Shown here piece after piece: positions 60,809 to 64,000 of a stretch of DNA of 64,000 bases. Where the stretch lies: contig NZ_SSBI01000040.1 of assembly GCF_004795015.1 (NCBI RefSeq), positions 1 to 64,000 on the forward strand, read 5' to 3'. The DNA comes from Streptomyces sp. A1277 (GTDB lineage: Bacteria; Actinomycetota; Actinomycetes; Streptomycetales; Streptomycetaceae). The first letter of the stretch is position 1. Every line of letters starts with the position of its first letter. The notes under the pieces were generated by a model. That model was not told where the DNA came from, searched no databases, and was given only the letters and a program-made list of their open reading frames with translations. The position numbers and the translations under genes were made by a program.

Positions 60809-62901
60809 GTCGTGCTGCCCCCGTCGTCCTCTTCCATGATCTCTCCTGTGGCCGTGTTCACGGCGGGTGCGGCCGGGGCGGTCGCCGCGAGGGCGACGGC
60901 CACTGATTCCGCCGTCCTGCGGCCTATCCCCGGGACCTCGCAGATCTCTTCGATTGTCGCCTGCCGGAGCTTCTTCACGGAGCCGAAATGCTTGATCAGG
61001 GCCTGCTTGCGGGTGTCGCCGAGACCGGCGACGGCGTCCAGGGGGCTGGAGCGGATTCGCTTGGCCCGCTTGGCGCGCTGGTAGGTGATGGCGAAGCGGT
61101 GGGCCTCGTCGCGGATGCGCTGGAGGAGGTACAGCCCCTCGCTGGAGCGGGGCAGGACCACCGGGTCGTCGTCATCGGGCAGCCAGACCTCTTCGAGGCG
61201 CTTGGCGAGGCCGCAGACGGCGATGTCGTCGATGCCCAGCTCGTCCAGGGCCCGCTTGGCGGCGGCGACCTGCGGCTGCCCGCCGTCGACCACGAGGAGC
61301 TGCGGCGGGTACGCGAACCGCTTGGGCCGGCCGTCGTCCTCGCGGGACCCGTCGGCGGCCGGCTCGGCGGACGCCGGTACGGGGCCGGTGGACGCCGGTA
61401 CGGGGCCGGTGGGCGCCGGTACGGGGCCGGTGGACGCCGGTACGGGGCCGGTGGGAGCCGGGCCCGTGGGGGCCCCGGTCTCCTCCCACTCCCCCGTGCG
61501 CTCCTTCTCGTGGAGGTAGCGGCGGAAGCGGCGGCTGATCACCTCGTGCATCGAGCGGACGTCGTCCTGGCCCTCGAAGCCCTTGATCTGGAAGCGGCGG
61601 TACTCCCCCTTGCGGGCCAGCCCGTCCTCGAAGACGACCATGGAGGCCACGACGTCCTCGCCCTGGAGGTGGGAGATGTCGAAGCACTCGATGCGCAGCG
61701 GGGCGGTGTCCAGGCCCAGGGCCTCGGCGATCTCCTCCAGGGCCCGGGAGCGGGTGGTGAGGTCGGAGGCGCGCTTGGTCTTGTGCAGCCCGAGGGCCTG
61801 CTGGGCGTTGCGCTGGACCGTGACCATCAGGTCCTTCTTGTCGCCGCGCTGCGGGATGCGCAGGCTGACCTGGGAACCGCGCCGGTCCGCGAGCCACTGG
61901 GAGACGGCCTCGGGGTCCTCGGGCAGGGCCGGGACCAGGACCTCCTTGGGGACGGCGTCGCCGCTCTCCTCGCCGTACAGCTGCTGGAGGGCGTGCTCCA
62001 CGAGGCCGGAGGTGTCGACGTTCTCCACCTTGTCGGTGACCCAGCCGCGCTGGCCGCGCACCCGGCCGCCGCGCACGTGGAAGATCTGGACGGCCGCCTC
62101 CAGCTCGTCCTCGGCGACCGCGATGAGGTCGGCGTCGGTGGCGTCGGCGAGGACGACGGCGCTCTTCTCCATGGCCCGCTTGAGCGCCTCGACGTCGTCG
62201 CGCAGGCGCGCGGCCCGCTCGTACTCCATCTCCTCGGCCGCCGCCATCATGTCCTTCTCCAGGCGGCGGATGTACGTGCCGGTGCGGCCGGCCATGAAGT
62301 CGCAGAAGTCGTCGGCCAGTTCGCGGTGCTCCTCGGGGGTGACGCGGCCGACGCAGGGGGCCGAGCACTTGCCGATGTAGCCGAGGAGGCAGGGGCGGCC
62401 GGTGCGCGCGGCGTTCTTGAAGACGCCCGCGGAGCACGTGCGGACGGGGAAGACCCGGAGCATCAGGTCGACGGTCTCGCGGATCGCCCAGGCGTGCCCG
62501 TACGGGCCGAAGTAGCGCACGCCCTTCTTCTTGGCGCCGCGCATCACCTGGACCCGGGGGAACTCCTCGTTCAGCGTGACCGCGAGGTAGGGGTAGCTCT
62601 TGTCGTCGCGGTACTTGACGTTGAACCGGGGGTCGTACTCCTTGATCCAGGAGTACTCGAGCTGGAGCGCCTCGACCTCGGTGGCGACGACGGTCCACTC
62701 CACGGAGGCGGCCGTGGTCACCATCGTGCGCGTGCGCGGGTGGAGGCCGGAGAGGTCCTGGAAGTAGTTGGCCAGGCGCTGGCGCAGGCTCTTGGCCTTC
62801 CCGACGTAGATCACCCGGCGGTGTTCGTCGCGGAATTTGTAGACCCCCGGGGAGTCGGGGATCTGTCCCGGCTTGGGGCGGTAGCTGGAGGGGTCTGCCA
62901 T
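60805..62901 (-). CDS. uvrC: excinuclease ABC subunit C (UvrC)
   Basis: A 698-residue nuclease of nucleotide excision repair. GIY-YIG domain at residues 10-95 (IPDSPGVYKFRDEHRRVIYVGKAKSLRQRL), UVR motif near 215 (LEKDMMAAAEEMEYERAARLRDDVEAL), C-terminal RNase H-like domain from about 395 (RIECFDISHLQGEDVVASMVVFEDG) and helix-hairpin-helix at the end (EEICEVPGIGRRTAESVA). ATG 62901. A Pro/Ala/Thr insertion (TGPVPAS repeats) interrupts the RNase H-like part near residues 483-520. Confidence 0.95.
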   Translation of the reverse strand: MADPSSYRPKPGQIPDSPGVYKFRDEHRRVIYVGKAKSLRQRLANYFQDLSGLHPRTRTMVTTAASVEWTVVATEVEALQLEYSWIKEYDPRFNVKYRDDKSYPYLAVTLNEEFPRVQVMRGAKKKGVRYFGPYGHAWAIRETVDLMLRVFPVRTCSAGVFKNAARTGRPCLLGYIGKCSAPCVGRVTPEEHRELADDFCDFMAGRTGTYIRRLEKDMMAAAEEMEYERAARLRDDVEALKRAMEKSAVVLADATDADLIAVAEDELEAAVQIFHVRGGRVRGQRGWVTDKVENVDTSGLVEHALQQLYGEESGDAVPKEVLVPALPEDPEAVSQWLADRRGSQVSLRIPQRGDKKDLMVTVQRNAQQALGLHKTKRASDLTTRSRALEEIAEALGLDTAPLRIECFDISHLQGEDVVASMVVFEDGLARKGEYRRFQIKGFEGQDDVRSMHEVISRRFRRYLHEKERTGEWEETGAPTGPAPTGPVPASTGPVPAPTGPVPASTGPVPASAEPAADGSREDDGRPKRFAYPPQLLVVDGGQPQVAAAKRALDELGIDDIAVCGLAKRLEEVWLPDDDDPVVLPRSSEGLYLLQRIRDEAHRFAITYQRAKRAKRIRSSPLDAVAGLGDTRKQALIKHFGSVKKLRQATIEEICEVPGIGRRTAESVAVALAATAPAAPAVNTATGEIMEEDDGGSTT
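61370..61453 (-). repeat. four 21-bp tandem repeats inside uvrC
   Basis: GACGCCGGTACGGGGCCGGTG, three exact copies and one with a single change, coding for TGPVPAS-type heptapeptides on the minus strand. The units are in frame, so copy changes would not break the gene. Confidence 0.85.
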
Positions 62902-62951
62902 GTCTCCCACCCTACTTGCGGGCAGTGACAGCGCGGGGTGCCCGGATGTCG

Positions 62952-62995
62952 CCGCGCTCCGGGGCAGGGGTGGGGTCACCTGTCCCGGAGCGCGG
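62952..62995. terminator. hairpin terminator after the secreted protein gene
   Basis: CCGCGCTCCGGG and CCCGGAGCGCGG form a perfect 12-bp stem around a 20-base loop, 17 bases beyond the stop of the 63012-63875 gene. It shields uvrC. Confidence 0.75.
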
Positions 62996-63011
62996 GGTCA
63001 TGAGGTGTGCC

Positions 63012-63875
63012 TCATCCGGTCCTGCGGCGGTTGCGCAGGCGCAGGGCGGTGACGCCGCACAGCGCGAGGGCGGCGACGGCTCCTCCGGCGGCCGCGGTGG
63101 AGCCCGCGGTCAGGGCCGTGCCCGTGCCGCCGCCCGCGGCGATGGCGGGCCCGGACCGCTTCGCGGGGGCGGTTTCCGCCTCGGCGGGCCCGTAGCCGCC
63201 GGCCTCGCCCTTGCGGGCGTATGCGGAGCCGGGGAGCTTGTCGGCGTAGGCGGCCCGCACCCGGGTGCGGTAGGCGGACACGGTCGTACCCTGCCTGCCG
63301 ACCGCCCGGACGGCGTCCTGGTCGAGCGGGAGGACCCTGCTCCCCTTCTGGACGTACCAGGCGTCGATCTGGGGCTCGTGGAAGACGATGCCGCCGGGCA
63401 GCTTGCGGGCGCCCGCCGCGGTGTACCGGGCCTCGTCGTCCCCGGTGGCGATGTTCACCACCTGCCAGCTGCCGTCCTTGCCCGGCTCGGGCAGCGTCCA
63501 CAGGGATGCCTTCTGCCCGTCCGAGGAGACCGCGGTGCTGGCCAGGTAGTCCAGTGAGGCGATGGGGGCTCCGGGTTCGCCCGCGACGAAGCCGGCGGAC
63601 AGGGTGCGCACCGGCACGGCGGCGCCCTCGATGCGGGGTGCGGCCGCCGCCTTGCTGACGGCGCCCTCCCGGGCGAAGAACCGGGACAGGGTGTCCAGGG
63701 TCGTGGCGTCGGTGGCCGCGTCGTGGGCGGCGGCCAGGGCGGCGGGGGTGGCGGAGGGCCCGGTGGCGGCGGCCGCCTGCGGGGCGACGGTGAGCAGGGC
63801 GGCGCCGGCCAGCAGACCGCAGGCGGCCAGGGGGCGGGCGCGGTACGAACGGGCGGGGGAACTGGTGGAGGTCAT
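63012..63875 (-). CDS. secreted, probably membrane-anchored hypothetical protein
   Basis: A 287-residue protein. Residues 1-36 form a signal peptide (ARPLAACGLLAGAALLTVAPQAAAA). The body (about 60-230) has no family I recognise. Near the C-terminus, ALTAGSTAAAGGAVAALALCGVTALRL followed by RNRRRTG is a membrane helix with a positive tail, a stop-transfer type anchor. The central segment VFHEPQIDAWYVQKGSRVLPLDQDAVRAVG is well conserved in style. It is coupled closely to the upstream gene at 63880, whose stop lies four bases before its ATG, so the two may work together at the cell surface. Confidence 0.75.
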   Translation of the reverse strand: MTSTSSPARSYRARPLAACGLLAGAALLTVAPQAAAATGPSATPAALAAAHDAATDATTLDTLSRFFAREGAVSKAAAAPRIEGAAVPVRTLSAGFVAGEPGAPIASLDYLASTAVSSDGQKASLWTLPEPGKDGSWQVVNIATGDDEARYTAAGARKLPGGIVFHEPQIDAWYVQKGSRVLPLDQDAVRAVGRQGTTVSAYRTRVRAAYADKLPGSAYARKGEAGGYGPAEAETAPAKRSGPAIAAGGGTGTALTAGSTAAAGGAVAALALCGVTALRLRNRRRTG

Positions 63876-63879
63876 GCCG

Positions 63880-64000
63880 TCACGCCCCGATCCGGTAGAG
63901 CGAGTGGGTCCAGGAGAACTCGCTGTTGTTCACGTACCAGGCGTGCGAGGCCCAGTTGTAGCGGTTGCTGGACGGCCAGGGGTCGCCCCAGTAGACGAGG
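63880..64000 (-). CDS. hypothetical secreted protein, C-terminal end only
   Basis: The last 39 residues of a gene that continues beyond the window, ending SSNRYNWASHAWYVNNSEFSWTHSLYRIGA and a stop at 63880-63882. It is rich in Trp, Tyr and Asn, as in surface-exposed or carbohydrate-facing domains, but the family cannot be told from this fragment. Four bases separate it from the following gene. Confidence 0.55.
   Translation of the reverse strand, partial: LVYWGDPWPSSNRYNWASHAWYVNNSEFSWTHSLYRIGA

Noticed and set aside
61370..61453. CRISPR or satellite repeat
   Set aside because: Only four units without spacers, in frame within uvrC.

Overview
The window is chromosomal DNA from a Streptomyces (actinomycete). 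The GC content and codon third positions are very high. Many genes start with GTG or overlap as ATGA/GTGA. The right half carries the Streptomyces core order sufR-sufBDCSU, ctaA/ctaB, tkt-tal-zwf-opcA-pgl, pgi, an RbpA-family gene, secG-tpiA-pgk-gap and whiA-yvcK-rapZ-uvrC. All calls come from reading the sequence and from remembered family features; no database search was run.

Region 1 (about 0.5-18.4 kb) is a plant cell wall (pectin) island. It encodes a secreted pectin methylesterase, a secreted pectate lyase, a sugar-binding lipoprotein with two ABC permeases (no dedicated ATPase), a GH43 glycosidase, a DUF6807 protein, a Gfo/Idh/MocA oxidoreductase, an IlvD/Edd-type sugar-acid dehydratase, two DHDPS-fold enzymes (one KdgD-like), a uronate dehydrogenase, a GntR/FCD regulator, an MFS exporter and an unassigned enzyme-like protein. 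Together they suggest uptake of pectin oligomers and oxidative use of galacturonate, and perhaps arabinose, down to 2-ketoglutarate. The uronate genes are divergent, and both promoters carry the same 16-bp motif directly behind the -10 box.

Region 2 (18.4-29.6 kb) is mixed: a TerD-domain protein, a PhoX-type phosphatase, a GNAT acetyltransferase split by an IS607-type remnant, dapA and dapD (lysine/cell wall precursor), a decayed alpha/beta hydrolase, a TetR/SMR efflux pair and a membrane protein.

Region 3 (about 29.6-33.66 kb) is foreign and partly decayed: a probable VOC gene stub, a frameshifted HNH endonuclease, an XRE regulator, a small unknown protein and an intact IS982-type element. 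Base composition is visibly less GC-rich than in the surroundings.

Region 4 (33.7-64 kb) is housekeeping. It holds the SUF iron-sulfur assembly operon with its SufR repressor, an ABC exporter, heme A and heme O synthases, the pentose phosphate operon, pgi, an RNA polymerase-binding protein, secG, lower glycolysis, the sporulation regulator whiA with yvcK and rapZ, uvrC and two secreted proteins. Many strong hairpin terminators separate the units.

The most unusual observations are the IS607 remnant whose precise removal would rebuild the GNAT gene and whose recombinase has lost its catalytic serine, the paired operators of the uronate promoters, and a CAAC-N6-GTTG site on the apparently leaderless sufR promoter.
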